Shown: positions 39,030 through 48,215, counted from the stretch's first letter. The stretch is DNA of 64,000 nt from Paenibacillus harenae (GCF_030812415.1 NZ_JAUSST010000007.1:1-64000), one strand, 5' to 3'. The notes: generated from the letters alone by a model not told the origin. A program made the numbers and translations.

Positions 39030-40436
39030 ATGAAAATTACAACGGAAACCTTTGACCTAGATTACTGGAAAAAAAGACTGGATGAGCTGCGCAAAATCTA
39101 TAACGTGCCGGGAGCATCTCTGGCTGTGCTCGTTGATGGAGAAATTAAAGCGCTGGCCTGTGGACTGCTGCATCAAGGGACAGGTGTAGAAGCGACAACC
39201 GATTCGTTGTTCCAGATCGGTTCGATTTCTAAAGTGTATACGGCTGTACTGGTGATGCAGCTTGTAGATTCGGGCGAACTGGATTTGGACGCATCTGTTA
39301 AAGATGTTCTACCAGAGCTAACCGTCCCAGGAACCGATGCGATAACAATTCGTCAATTACTTTTCCACAGTAGTGGTCTGACTAGCGATTTTACAATCGA
39401 CACCGGTCGCGGCGATGACTGCTTGGCTCGTTACATCGAGGCTTGCAATGGGCTAAGGTTGGAAAGCTCCCCCGGAACGGTCGTTTCTTACAGCAGTGTG
39501 GGATATAACGTGTTGGGCCGCATCGTCGAGGTCGTGACTAACCAGACGTGGGACGATGCCTTAAGAGACCGAATTCTCGTTCCGCTTGAACTCGTTGGGA
39601 CGGTAACGCTGCCTGAGGAAGTGTTGCGGTTTCGGGCTGCGATGGGGCATTTGGCCGGCGGGGTAGGTCAAATTCCGGAACCTGCTCCTTTCTGGAACCT
39701 ACTGCCGCGCTCGTCCGGCCCCAGCGGCGGAGCTTTGTGCGCAACGGCTGCTGACCTCATTCGGTTTGCCAAGATGCATCTTAACGGAGGCCTTGCGCCG
39801 GACAATACCCGCTTGTTGACTTCTAAGTCGGTAGCCGCCATGCAACGTCTAGCGGCCGAAACGCCTGATAAGTGGACATCTGGCAACATAGGATGGGGAC
39901 TTGGTTGGATGATTTATGACTGGAACGGAGTTCCTGTGTTTGGGCACGACGGTGCCACGATCGGACAGAACGGGTATTTGCGTATAGTTCCCGGGAGCGG
40001 CGCGGCCATTGCCTTGTTGACCAACGGCGGGAGCACCGATTTGCTTCAATCGATTCTTTTTCGGGAATTGTTCGAGGAAATAGCCGGCATGAGAATTCCG
40101 GACGCCACCTTTGAACCAGCGCCGCAGCCACCAATGGTTGATATCACACCGTTCGTTGGCATCTATAAGCGTGAAGGAGTCGTCATTACCATCACAGAAC
40201 ACAACGGAATATTACATTTGGTATACGAAATCTCCGACGGCAGAAAAGACCCCTCTCCACCGCTTGAAATGGAGCTTATACCCGTGTCGGAGACAGTATT
40301 TGCCGGGGGGATCGATGGTCAGGACAGGATACCCGTGGTTTTCTCCACACTGACGGACGGTTCAGTATATTGCTACATCGGCATGCGCGCCGCACCTAAG
40401 ATCACGTTAAGCGGTCAATCTGCTGAGGTTAACTGA
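39030..40436 (+). CDS. Serine hydrolase, class C beta-lactamase/penicillin-binding-like (468 aa)
   Basis: SxxK motif in FQIGSISKVYTAVLVMQLVD, YxN-type motif in SYSSVGYNVLGRIVE, and the third motif as FGHDGATIGQNGYLRIVPG (HxG in place of KTG). The ~330-residue catalytic domain is followed by a C-terminal lipocalin-like extension of ~110 residues (VDITPFVGIYKREGVVITIT). These proteins are esterases, D-aminopeptidases or weak beta-lactamases. No signal peptide, so cytosolic. ATG 39030 follows GGAGGAG. Likely controlled by the TetR gene upstream. Confidence 0.87.
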   Translation: MKITTETFDLDYWKKRLDELRKIYNVPGASLAVLVDGEIKALACGLLHQGTGVEATTDSLFQIGSISKVYTAVLVMQLVDSGELDLDASVKDVLPELTVPGTDAITIRQLLFHSSGLTSDFTIDTGRGDDCLARYIEACNGLRLESSPGTVVSYSSVGYNVLGRIVEVVTNQTWDDALRDRILVPLELVGTVTLPEEVLRFRAAMGHLAGGVGQIPEPAPFWNLLPRSSGPSGGALCATAADLIRFAKMHLNGGLAPDNTRLLTSKSVAAMQRLAAETPDKWTSGNIGWGLGWMIYDWNGVPVFGHDGATIGQNGYLRIVPGSGAAIALLTNGGSTDLLQSILFRELFEEIAGMRIPDATFEPAPQPPMVDITPFVGIYKREGVVITITEHNGILHLVYEISDGRKDPSPPLEMELIPVSETVFAGGIDGQDRIPVVFSTLTDGSVYCYIGMRAAPKITLSGQSAEVN

Positions 40437-40610
40437 AGACATAAATTTCCCATTCCTCCACCCCTATTGGATAACCTGTCGTTCCGTTTGGCATGATGGG
40501 TAGTGTCAGCTTTGCTGGTACTACCCCAGCAATACTCTCTCGCAACTAAAACTAATTCCCAGTATTCGCTGGTTACTGACAAGCTTGATCGTATTGGGAA
40601 TCATTTTCTG
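40437..40610. other. Intergenic region between convergent genes
   Basis: No clear terminator. ACCTGTCGTTCCGTTTGGCA (40476-40495) faintly resembles a cassette arm but lacks the core. Confidence 0.35.
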
Positions 40611-41549
40611 CTAATCCATAATCATGTCAACGACTTGTTTTGCAAACGCAGCATAGGGTTCAATCAGATCAGGACTCCGATCAATAGCCCACCTGAGGCT
40701 ATCGAAAGCCCTTAATAGCAGCAAATGCCTAGTTTCGGAAAGGTCTTTTTCACTTATTCCGTACCCGTCCATAAACGCTTTGAATTCCTCTACACTTGCG
40801 CTTTCTTCTAGTCCCAGTATTTGGTAATGCATCAATTGAGCAACAGTTGCATGCGGTACCACGCTTACTTCTGCATTCCAATCCAGCAATATAACTTGGT
40901 TTGCCTGATTGACAATCGTATTCTTTAAAGAGATATCTCCATGGTTTAAACCGAAGCGGAACGGTTCACTCTTCAAATTTTCAAACAGTTTTCTTACTCT
41001 CTGCGATTCCATCTGAGTGATTACTCCAAGCTCAATCAAGCGATCATCCTCAGTCAAACTATTGATATTATACTGCACATACCCTTGCCAACTGCCGTCT
41101 GATCCGGCATGAGAAGGTGACTGAAAATCGCCATGGATTGGATCAATCAGATCTCCTCCATATCCCTTCACTTGAATCGAATGAATAAGCTTGGCATATT
41201 CGCCCAGTTTCCTCCAAACATCGGACCCCGGAACCGTACTGTCTACCCCGTTGTCTCCCTCAATAAAGGCTTGAATCATATATGCGGTCTCATCAACTAT
41301 ACCAATGGACAACACCTCAGGTCCAGGAACGCCAACTGCGGCTGCTTGCTCGATACACCATTTTTCTTTGATAAAGCTGGGAAATGTATCTTTATCGTTC
41401 ATGCGGACAACAACTTTGCGACTCTCCGTCTCAACTACGCAAACCTGATTTGTCATGCCTTTACCTATGATCTGATATGAAGTTTTTACTTGTTCCAGAA
41501 GAAAATCGCCTGCAATTCGTTCTGCTATCATAACTATAGAGTCCTCCAT
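40611..41549 (-). CDS. Aminoglycoside/choline-kinase-like phosphotransferase (312 aa)
   Basis: APH fold: nucleotide-binding strands QVCVVETESRKVVVRMNDKD, hinge IQAFIEGDNGV, Brenner motif FGLNHGDISLKNTIVNQANQ (HGDxxxxN) and the metal-binding DWN of VILLDWNAEVSVVPHATVAQ. This family phosphorylates aminoglycosides, choline, thiamine or unknown small molecules; the sequence alone does not tell which. ATG 41549 or a TTG slightly upstream after GAGGGGG could be used. A cassette-type arm lies ~75 bp upstream of it. Confidence 0.82.
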   Translation of the reverse strand: MEDSIVMIAERIAGDFLLEQVKTSYQIIGKGMTNQVCVVETESRKVVVRMNDKDTFPSFIKEKWCIEQAAAVGVPGPEVLSIGIVDETAYMIQAFIEGDNGVDSTVPGSDVWRKLGEYAKLIHSIQVKGYGGDLIDPIHGDFQSPSHAGSDGSWQGYVQYNINSLTEDDRLIELGVITQMESQRVRKLFENLKSEPFRFGLNHGDISLKNTIVNQANQVILLDWNAEVSVVPHATVAQLMHYQILGLEESASVEEFKAFMDGYGISEKDLSETRHLLLLRAFDSLRWAIDRSPDLIEPYAAFAKQVVDMIMD

Positions 41550-41622
41550 AGTTTCTCTCAACCCCCTCAAGTCTCGTGCTTCGATCAGTATATCACACGC
41601 TTTTTTGAAAATACTTTTATAA

Positions 41623-41651
41623 CTAAACTATACTTCCCGTTAGAATTAAAC
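41623..41651 (-). repeat. Cassette-type arm (half site)
   Basis: ACTAAACTATACTTCCCGTT followed by AGAATTAAA, no hairpin. Confidence 0.55.
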
Positions 41652-41673
41652 CAAATCGTTAAATTTAGAGGTC

Positions 41674-41706
41674 CAGCCAACATTTAAACGAAAATATACG
41701 CTAAGG
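41674..41706. repeat. 33-bp inverted repeat, left end
   Basis: CAGCCAACATTT then AACGAAAATATACGCTAAGG. The reverse complement of 43820-43852 matches at 31 of 33 positions. Together they enclose 2.1 kb with two genes. Confidence 0.7.
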
Positions 41707-41941
41707 GCTTTATGACGTGTGAAAAGCGGACTTTACTTAGCTCTAAGCTTATGACCGCTAAACACCAGGGTCATAAGGCAGTCGGAAAACGGCTTCCTAC
41801 ATCCGCTAAGGTCGTCAGGAGGGAGGAATGCACGTCGTCCGCTAATGCTAGCGTAAAAAACCGTCAAAATGTTGTCGCTATCCCTATAAAAAAGAAAAAC
41901 ACCTATCAATTATTATAGAATGTTTTTCCGGAAGTTAGTTA
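41707..41941. other. Intergenic stretch inside the inverted repeat
   Basis: Contains several loosely repeated GTCCGCTAA-type words (41805-41812 and 41845-41850). No gene is supported. Confidence 0.35.
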
Positions 41942-41949
41942 ATATAATA

Positions 41950-42864
41950 TTAAGAACCGAATACCAATAAAAAGAATTTATTACCTGTAATTTGGGCTAA
42001 TGGCTTGTCTACTACGTCTAAATTATTTGGTCCACTATGGTAAGTGAAATAAATATCATTTGCATCTTTCTTTGTTACAACCATAGTGTGATATTTATCC
42101 CCGCCACCGGTAGGTGACAGTTGAACGATATCACCAGGTTCTGCATTGTTTCTTAAAATAGATTTGTCAAATGCTGTATCAGCATAAGATGAAGTAATAA
42201 CTCCTCTATACCCACTCCAGTAACCGTAAAAATCTACAACTCTTATCCATGATGTCGAAACGTCAAATGAGGTCCCTCTTTTAAAACTGTACCAATAAGA
42301 GGTCGTTTGTGTAATACCACCTGGTACTGAGCTCTGAGAACGCATTACATTTCCGCCGCCGTTCCAAGCTTGTGAACCAAAATTGGTGCAGTCGTTTTGA
42401 TAGATATCAAAGTTAGTATTTCTTTTTGTGCCCCCGTTTGTAGTCCAATTATAAGCATAATTTACAACCTGTTGACGATTGTAAGAGAGAGCTGTTGATG
42501 CCATTGGTGCAACGACGTTTTGAACAGAAAGCTCTGTTTTGTCTTGTTTAGCTTTAGCATCTTTTTGAATAATCTGTTTATTCATATTTTCTTTTCCGTA
42601 ATTAATAGCATATATTACTAGTTCATCATACTCAGGATGCTTGGAAAGAGAAGTATCTACATTCCAAGGAATATTATGAATGTACATATTGTAATCTTCA
42701 CTGCCAACGCTGTAATTTTTACCTTGTTGTTTTAGATGCTCAATAATAATCTTTTCTGGGTTAATCTTTTCTGGGTTTTTAACTGATGGAGTTGCAAAAA
42801 TCGGGGTAACTAAAGTTGCCACTAAAACTAATGAAAGCGTAAAACTAGTGAAAAACCTCTTCAA
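41950..42864 (-). CDS. Secreted amidase-domain (Amidase_6) protein (304 aa)
   Basis: Signal peptide KRFFTSFTLSLVLVATLVTP, cleaved after IFA. The C-terminal ~170 residues form the Amidase_6 (NlpC/P60-like) domain of Bacilli: YNRQQVVNYAYNWTTNGGTK, the Cys motif FDIYQNDCTNFGSQAWNGGG, and the His in GGGDKYHTMVVTKKDANDIY. It is probably an extracellular peptidase or amidase acting on cell wall. Start is TTG 42864, eight bases after AGGAGTGA. It is AT-rich, unlike the genes before it, and lies inside the inverted-repeat-bounded segment. Confidence 0.82.
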   Translation of the reverse strand: MKRFFTSFTLSLVLVATLVTPIFATPSVKNPEKINPEKIIIEHLKQQGKNYSVGSEDYNMYIHNIPWNVDTSLSKHPEYDELVIYAINYGKENMNKQIIQKDAKAKQDKTELSVQNVVAPMASTALSYNRQQVVNYAYNWTTNGGTKRNTNFDIYQNDCTNFGSQAWNGGGNVMRSQSSVPGGITQTTSYWYSFKRGTSFDVSTSWIRVVDFYGYWSGYRGVITSSYADTAFDKSILRNNAEPGDIVQLSPTGGGDKYHTMVVTKKDANDIYFTYHSGPNNLDVVDKPLAQITGNKFFLLVFGS

Positions 42865-43183
42865 TTATATCACTCCTTTATTATGTTTCACAAAACACCT
42901 AAAAAAACCTTAATAGGGATTTATTAGTGAAACTTGGTTAATGATATCATTACTGTTTCGAAATGCATATGATTCTATCTTCCTAATTTTCCATGAATTA
43001 TACAAAATGATTGTCCGTTTAGTTATTCGACGTTATAGATGCCATTTATGTTGCAGACCAACTGTGGAAATTCAGAATGAATTAAGGCAACTGTTGAAAC
43101 CTTGCTTCCACCCATTCCTGTACTTTCACAACCAGTCAGGAAGCAAAGAAGCAAAACGGTATAAAGTTGAACTCCCCTAGTAC

Positions 43184-43229
43184 ATAAAATAAGCCGGAAA
43201 TTCCTTACACTAAGGAATTCCGGCTTATT
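43184..43229 (-). terminator. Terminator of the 43250-43591 gene
   Basis: AATAAGCCGGAA then TTCCTTA pairs with TAAGGAATTCCGGCTTATT, one bulge, followed by T-rich sequence on both strands. Strong hairpin. Confidence 0.7.
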
Positions 43230-43249
43230 TAAATAAACTTTTCTTAATA

Positions 43250-43591
43250 TTATTGAAGTTTGCTTAACTCAATTTTTCCTGTGAAAATAAATAAACTGAT
43301 TTTATGTCCATTTTTTTCGAAGACATATTTTGCGCCCAATCGGTCTACTTCTTTCCAATTTCGTATCTCAATCTCAGTTCGATAACTTTCAGGTAAGCCG
43401 TCCTCTTCAGTTACATTCGTAAGTGTGTACTGTTCTGATGTCTTGTCGAAACTAATTAATTTCGCTTCTCTTGGGATTGGGAAGTCCTCGGCGATTTCGG
43501 ATGATTGAAAAGAATTATTGGCATTTGAACAGGACGATAAGTAAAATAAGCAAACGACATTTACAATCAAAAATATAAGTTTGTATCTCAC
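43250..43591 (-). CDS. Small lipoprotein (113 aa)
   Basis: Signal peptide YKLIFLIVNVVCLFYLSSCS with lipobox LSSC (Cys ~21). The mature domain of ~90 residues (DFPIPREAKLISFDKTSEQY then EDGLPESYRTEIEIRNWKEV and GAKYVFEKNGHKISLFIFTG) looks like a small beta-rich fold found in other Bacillus/Paenibacillus lipoproteins. The start is GTG 43591, close behind GGAGGTGG. It has its own terminator. Function unknown. Confidence 0.75.
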   Translation of the reverse strand: MRYKLIFLIVNVVCLFYLSSCSNANNSFQSSEIAEDFPIPREAKLISFDKTSEQYTLTNVTEEDGLPESYRTEIEIRNWKEVDRLGAKYVFEKNGHKISLFIFTGKIELSKLQ

Positions 43592-43638
43592 AATCCACCT
43601 CCGCAGGTTTTTCTCAAACTACGCATAAAATTAAGGAT

Positions 43639-43750
43639 TAAACCTTTCTTCCCAATAGTTCAACGCAATAGGGTAAGAACGCTCCTGCGTCTTCACTTGG
43701 GCTACGTCTTCAACATCATATTACTAAAAATTAATTAAAGAACATATATG
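43639..43750 (-). repeat. Cassette-type arm with class II hairpin and tail
   Basis: AACCTTTCTTCCCAATAGTT then CAACG, hairpin AACGCTCCTGCGTC..TTGGGCTACGTC, tail AATTAAAGAACATA. It is the closest relative of the copy at 11978-12078. Confidence 0.65.
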
Positions 43751-43819
43751 CGTAAGGTCATAGTGTCCGCTAACGTCAATAGATGGCTATGAAATACCAC
43801 AATGCGAAGCTGAAAACAT

Positions 43820-43852
43820 CCTTAGCATATATTTTCGTTAAAATGTTGGCTG
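43820..43852. repeat. 33-bp inverted repeat, right end
   Basis: CCTTAGCATATATTTTCGTT then AAAATGTTGGCTG, the mate of 41674-41706. Immediately outside begins the GNAT pseudogene's stop region. Confidence 0.7.
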
Positions 43853-43860
43853 AACCCCAT

Positions 43861-44424
43861 TTAACATTTTATCTTTGCAAATATGAATGTATCCCTTAGC
43901 TCACTTCCATCAACTGAGAGATCTTCATTTTTAATTATACCCTCGAGGTTAAACTTCAATCGTTCAGGTATCGCCTTGCTTTTGCTGTTTTTTGTATCAC
44001 AGCGTATCTCCAATCTTCGAGCATCCAATTGATTAAATGCAAAATCACAGATACCTTGAACTGCTTCAATCATATAGCCTTTTCCACTATACCGCGTGTC
44101 AATCCAGTAACCTATTTCAAACTTCCATACATCCCAGTCAATATTGTGTAAGCTCGAAGAAGCTATGAACTACCCAGAACCCTTCAAACATTCAAGAAGC
44201 CTTAGGTTTTCTCGGAGTAAAAACTTAACATGTGCTTCTCTTATCCCAATTTCTAAATCATATTCAGTATGCTGTGCCTATGCCCACTTCATCCAAGGCT
44301 TTAGCTCTTCAAGTGAAGCGTTGACAGCCTCACTTACAATCTTGCCATCCCCTGGCTTTGGCGTTCTAATCATAAGTCGTTCTGTAAAAAACTCATCTGG
44401 GAAATCGATGAAAATCGATATTTG
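43861..44424 (-). pseudogene. RimJ/RimL-type GNAT acetyltransferase, degenerate
   Basis: From near 44424 the minus strand reads FFTERLMIRTPKPGDGKIVS then EAVNASLEELKPWMKWA, a TAG, then AQHTEYDLEIGIREAHVKFL ... KGSG, a second TAG, then FIASSSLHNIDWDVWKFEIG and YWIDTRYSGKGYMIEAVQGI, to the end FIFAKIKC. The order of motifs is that of ribosomal-protein-type GNATs. Two in-frame stops and the lack of an RBS show that it is dead. The 3' 70 codons remain open. Confidence 0.7.
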
Positions 44425-45040
44425 TTACTGAATCCCGGTTTCTACGACTTGGTCATTGATCAAGAGGAGGATGTGGAGTCCTTTTGCGTTTTCTTCAGGA
44501 ATGATTTGGCCGGTGAAGTGCTTCGTACGCTGGATACATCGACGAACGGGCTATTAACCGACCCGTACCGAGAACATAACCCTATCGAATTTTTCGAGAA
44601 AACTTATTTGATAAGCCCGGGACTTAATACGCAGCTTGAATCGTTTAAAACAGCAGAGTTACCAGTCCTAAAGCACGACCTGGTCTGGCTGGAAGAAAAA
44701 TACCTTACGCTAATGCAGACCCTTCTACTGGAACAGATCCATTCTTGGAAAGAAATCGAAAATCTCCACGCTATACGCAGGTCGACTAAAGAAGAATTGT
44801 ATAAAAGGATTTCAATCGCTCATGACTATATAAGATCCTTATACGATAGGCCTATCACACTGAACGAAATTGCACGATGCGCTTGCCTCTCTCCCAACCA
44901 CTTATTGAGAAATTATGCCCGCCTCTACGGGAAAACGCCTTTCCAGCATCAGCAAAATGTTCCGTCAGCAGACCGGGATGTCTCCCTCACAGTATCGAAA
45001 AAAGTGAAAAAGCAATTCAAGCCCGTCTGCATCAACGTTG
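44424..45040 (+). pseudogene. AraC-family regulator, 5'-truncated with internal deletion
   Basis: The plus frame LLNPGFYDLVIDQEEDVESF is the middle of an AraC sensor domain, without N-terminal ~50 residues. The first HTH is present (RISIAHDYIRSLYDRPITLN then EIARCACLSPNHLLRNYARL, YGKTPFQH). A jump of about 20 residues and a frame change then lead to SISKMFRQQTGMSPSQYRKK, the normal end of the second HTH. Start lost, helix lost: non-functional. It abuts the GNAT pseudogene head-to-head. Confidence 0.7.
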
Positions 45041-45093
45041 ACTAAACTCGCATCGTTGCTAGAGAAATTCACCTGAGGATATATTCTAAAAAC

Positions 45094-45124
45094 GTATCCC
45101 GCCGGTTACTCGGCGGGATTTCTT
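45094..45124 (+). terminator. Hairpin between convergent units
   Basis: ATCCCGCCGgttactCGGCGGGAT followed by TTCTTATTTTC. It can serve the AraC remnant and the DUF3892 gene from the other side. Confidence 0.65.
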
Positions 45125-45143
45125 ATTTTCCAATAAATTAAAA

Positions 45144-45470
45144 TCAAAAAGTGGGAAGGTTATCTAAATTGTTCCCGTCAAACCCGTCCGGTTCACTGCG
45201 AATGATATCGCGTCCATATTTGTGGAACACATCAACATGCGCCAATTTTCCACTTTTCGCATCGTCTAAAGCAGTTACATAATCGAGTTCTCTACCGGAT
45301 GCCGTCTTAAAAGCAATGATGTCCCCGTCCTCATTCTTTCGAACGGCTACAATTTGTTCTTTACCGGGTTCCGCTTTAATTTCTTGGGCAGCTCCTTGCT
45401 GACCCTCTTGGCGGTATTGGTTGTAAATTTCCTCAAAGTTTGAATTGTTATTGGAATTGATGTTTGGCAT
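45144..45470 (-). CDS. DUF3892 family protein (108 aa)
   Basis: After an Asn/Gln-rich N-terminus (MPNINSNNNSNFEEIYNQYR) comes the DUF3892 pattern: EQIVAVRKNEDGDIIAFKTA then SGRELDYVTALDDAKSGKLA and HVDVFHKYGRDIIRSEPDG. This small domain is frequent in Bacilli; its role is unknown. ATG 45470 follows GGAGGTGTG; the open frame to 45518 has no RBS. A degenerate cassette-type arm lies 75 bp upstream. Confidence 0.82.
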   Translation of the reverse strand: MPNINSNNNSNFEEIYNQYRQEGQQGAAQEIKAEPGKEQIVAVRKNEDGDIIAFKTASGRELDYVTALDDAKSGKLAHVDVFHKYGRDIIRSEPDGFDGNNLDNLPTF

Positions 45471-45544
45471 ATTTGCACACCTCCACGGTGTATGATCCCC
45501 TGTTAGCTGGATGCGCATACACGTTCTGGTAGAACAAACACCGC

Positions 45545-45567
45545 AGTATCCTTCCCGTTACTTCAAT
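45545..45567 (-). repeat. Cassette-type arm (half site)
   Basis: AGTATCCTTCCCGTTACTTC followed by AAT. A second weak copy (GATCCCCTGTTAGCTGG) lies at 45494-45510. Confidence 0.5.
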
Positions 45568-45685
45568 TGCAGAAATGGAGCAAGCTGCATGGTGGCTTAC
45601 TCCCATTGTGCATTCCCCTTTTCAACAACCGAGGCTCTCTGTAAAAAGACATCTCCATGGCAGCGCCTTCGCGTGAGTCTAATAC

Positions 45686-46423
45686 TCAATTGAACCCTCC
45701 GTTTACGCGAATCGTCTGTCCCGTTATCCAGCGGGCTTTGTCGCTGACCAGCAACTCGATCGCATTCGCGATGTCCTCCGGCTCGCCAAGCCGTCCAAAC
45801 GCGTTCATTCGGCTGTACGAATCAATCAACTCTTGTGATTTGCCATTCAAGAACAATTCGGTCGACACTTGTCCGGGTGCAATGCAATTGATGACGATGT
45901 CCTTGGGACCGAATTCCTTTGCCAATTGACGGGTCAGCTGCTCGACCGCGCCTTTCGTTGCGGCGTAGACGCTGTACGCCGGGAGCATCGCGCCAGACAC
46001 CGAGGTCGAGAAATTGATGATCGTTCCACCAGTTGACATGCGCTTCATTGCTTGTTGGCAAGCGAAATAAGTCCCTTTCACATTAATCGCGAATTGACGA
46101 TCGAACATCTCCTCCGTTACGTCCGCGATAGCCGTACATTCCATGATGCCCGCATTATTGACCAAAATGTCCAAGCGTCCAAATCGCTCGATCGTCTCCG
46201 AGAACAACGCTTCAACTTCGCTCACTTTACTTACATCGGCACGGATTGCAGTTGCTTCGCCTCCGGATTGCTGAATCGTCTTTACGACTTCACTCGCGTC
46301 TCCCTGACTGGACGAATAATTGACGATCACCTTCGCGCCGGATTGCCCCAATTGGATGGCTATTTGCCGGCCTATGCCCCGCGACGCCCCTGTGACGATT
46401 GCTACTTTTCCATTTAAACTCAT
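45686..46423 (-). CDS. SDR-family oxidoreductase (FabG-like, 245 aa)
   Basis: Classical short-chain dehydrogenase: TGASRGIGRQIAIQLGQSGA (cofactor), NNAGIM, catalytic Ser in INFSTSVSG and YSVYAATKGAVEQLTRQLAK (YxxxK), ending with WITGQTIRVNGGFN. NADP preference is suggested by the residues VNYSSSQGDA after beta 2. Substrate unknown. ATG 46423 follows GGAGAGAACGG. It is divergent from the AraC-type regulator at 46602, its probable controller. Confidence 0.92.
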   Translation of the reverse strand: MSLNGKVAIVTGASRGIGRQIAIQLGQSGAKVIVNYSSSQGDASEVVKTIQQSGGEATAIRADVSKVSEVEALFSETIERFGRLDILVNNAGIMECTAIADVTEEMFDRQFAINVKGTYFACQQAMKRMSTGGTIINFSTSVSGAMLPAYSVYAATKGAVEQLTRQLAKEFGPKDIVINCIAPGQVSTELFLNGKSQELIDSYSRMNAFGRLGEPEDIANAIELLVSDKARWITGQTIRVNGGFN

Positions 46424-46601
46424 TTCCGTTCTCTCCTTTATCTTGTTTTACGGTTTTTCACCGTGCTCGACCTTGTAAATATATCTTATTCAATTTTTGT
46501 TTAAACCCGTTAGATCATACCTATTCAATTCTTGCCTAATTCTCTTCGGGTCCGCTATTATAAATAGTAACTACAACCCTTTCTGGAAAGGAACTCCCAA
46601 T

Positions 46602-47525
46602 ATGGACGATTCACTGCGCGAGGAGCAAGCCTTGCAACAGCTAGCGCTCTTGATAAGTCGTCATGCTCCCTCGAACGGCACGCATCGGACGTCCTTGCCT
46701 TCTTTGACGCTGATGCATGCCACAGAGTTGTCGGAACCGTTGGAATCGGTATATAAGCCATCGATTTGCGTCGTGGCGCAAGGAGCGAAGACGGCCACGC
46801 TAGCCGACGAGACCTATAGATACGATCCCTCGACTTACCTTGTCACATCCGTTGAATTGCCGATCATCGGCAGAATCATCGAGGCTTCGCCCGAGATCCC
46901 GTATTTAAGCTTGAAACTGAGCTTCGATACCGACGTCATCCTGGATATCATCAAGGAGACGAATCGTCCCCTTTTTGTTCCCGCAGAAGCCTCACGCGGC
47001 ATAGCCGTAAATCAGACGTCTCCTGCATTAATCGAAGCCATCGTGCGACTCATGCAGTTACTAGACGAGCCCGAGGACGTTCCGGTTCTCGCGCCGCTCG
47101 TGATCCGCGAAATTCTGTATCGGGTGCTTCAGGGCGAACAAGGTGCGCTCATCCATCAGTTCGCGATCATTGGCAGCCAAGCGCACACCATCGCTCAAGC
47201 GATACGGTTGATTAACAGGCAATTCGAACGCCCTCTCGTGATCGAGCAGCTCGCAAAATCCGTAAACATGAGTACGTCGGCGTTTCATAAACATTTCAAG
47301 AACGTCACGGCGATGAGCCCCTTGCAATACCAGAAAACGGTGCGTTTGCAAGAAGCCCGGCGCCTAATGTTGACGGAAAACGCGCAAGCCTCCGATGCGG
47401 CCTTCCGCGTAGGCTACGAGAGCCCGTCCCAGTTTAGCCGGGAATATGCCCGCGTGTACGGACGACCACCGATGCTGGATGTTCAGGCGCTTCGCGGTTC
47501 GATCTCGAGTTCCAACGTGCGTTAA
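46602..47525 (+). CDS. AraC-family regulator with AraC_N domain (307 aa)
   Basis: N-terminal AraC_N ligand domain (HATELSEPLESVYKPSICVV then AQGAKTATLADETYRYDPST) and C-terminal double HTH (RLINRQFERPLVIEQLAKSV, MSTSAFHKHFKNVTAMSPLQ, VGYESPSQFSREYARVYGRP). This architecture typically controls an adjacent oxidoreductase, which fits the divergent SDR gene. ATG 46602 follows GGAAAGGAA; the open frame to 46497 lacks RBS and lies in the intergenic region. It is followed by a strong hairpin. Confidence 0.9.
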   Translation: MDDSLREEQALQQLALLISRHAPSNGTHRTSLPSLTLMHATELSEPLESVYKPSICVVAQGAKTATLADETYRYDPSTYLVTSVELPIIGRIIEASPEIPYLSLKLSFDTDVILDIIKETNRPLFVPAEASRGIAVNQTSPALIEAIVRLMQLLDEPEDVPVLAPLVIREILYRVLQGEQGALIHQFAIIGSQAHTIAQAIRLINRQFERPLVIEQLAKSVNMSTSAFHKHFKNVTAMSPLQYQKTVRLQEARRLMLTENAQASDAAFRVGYESPSQFSREYARVYGRPPMLDVQALRGSISSSNVR

Positions 47526-47540
47526 CGTTTGACATAGACA

Positions 47541-47580
47541 AGAACAGGACCCTGACGATTGAATGTCGGGGTCCTGTTCT
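47541..47580. terminator. Hairpin downstream of the AraC gene
   Basis: AGAACAGGACCCTGAC (47541-47556) pairs over 16 bases with GTCGGGGTCCTGTTCT, one G-U. No T-tract follows, so termination strength is uncertain. Confidence 0.65.
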
Positions 47581-47705
47581 CATCGATAGTCCGAATGGAG
47601 TTGCGGCAAGAAGGTAGAGATTTTTTACAGAGCGAATACCGCCGGCAGTTAACCTCGGATTTGCCGCATCCAGCTCAGAAGGCGTTACATCCGTAAAGAC
47701 TTGCC

Positions 47706-48074
47706 TTAAGATAGGGGGAGTCTCAGACCATCCGCATTGATGATGGTTAGAACGATGATTAACGCTGTGAAAAAGATGGCTGGAGTCGTTTTGCTAATTG
47801 GGTCTTTGACCCTAAAGTGCGCGACGCATGCCAATAACATAGTGATCCCGAGCCAAATGCCAGCCCAAGCGACCATTCCTTCATACCGGTAGCCGATGAT
47901 GAGTGCCGCAGCTCCGACTAATTGGACGCTTCCTGTGACGACACGAAACCACTGGGGTAATTCAAGATTTTTGAATATATCGACCCAGTAGTTGGCCCCT
48001 GCGATTTTTGCGCCACCTGAAAAGGCGTAGTATAAGACCAGTAAACTTTGAAGAACGATCGAAAGAATTATCAT
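47706..48074 (-). CDS. DoxX-family membrane protein (122 aa)
   Basis: Four membrane helices (VLQSLLVLYYAFSGGAKIAG, WFRVVTGSVQLVGAAALIIG, YEGMVAWAGIWLGITMLLAC, TTPAIFFTALIIVLTIINAD) with the DoxX motif of residues between helices 1 and 2. DoxX-like proteins are linked to redox or thiol stress in several bacteria. ATG 48074 follows GGAGGAG. The gene is divergent from an ECF sigma factor, and both carry the same -35/-10 pair with 16-bp spacing, so it is the sigma factor's likely target. Confidence 0.87.
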   Translation of the reverse strand: MIILSIVLQSLLVLYYAFSGGAKIAGANYWVDIFKNLELPQWFRVVTGSVQLVGAAALIIGYRYEGMVAWAGIWLGITMLLACVAHFRVKDPISKTTPAIFFTALIIVLTIINADGLRLPLS

Positions 48075-48215
48075 TTAGAATCTCCTCCGTTAATTTTAGT
48101 AAATACCTTTATCCGTTTCAAATTCGTGCTCACAACATTCATCTCTATCGTTTTAATATTTTTCCGGGACACCTTCGCTAGTTTGTTTTTTCCGGTTTCC
48201 CTTGTCACTAACTAT

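Noticed and set aside
40476..40495. Possible cassette-type arm
   Set aside because: ACCTGTCGTTCCGTTTGGCA keeps only part of the arm and lacks the TTAGC core; probably chance.
41712..41918. 68-codon plus-strand frame inside the inverted-repeat segment
   Set aside because: Lys/Thr-rich low-quality product, no RBS, overlaps repeated intergenic words.
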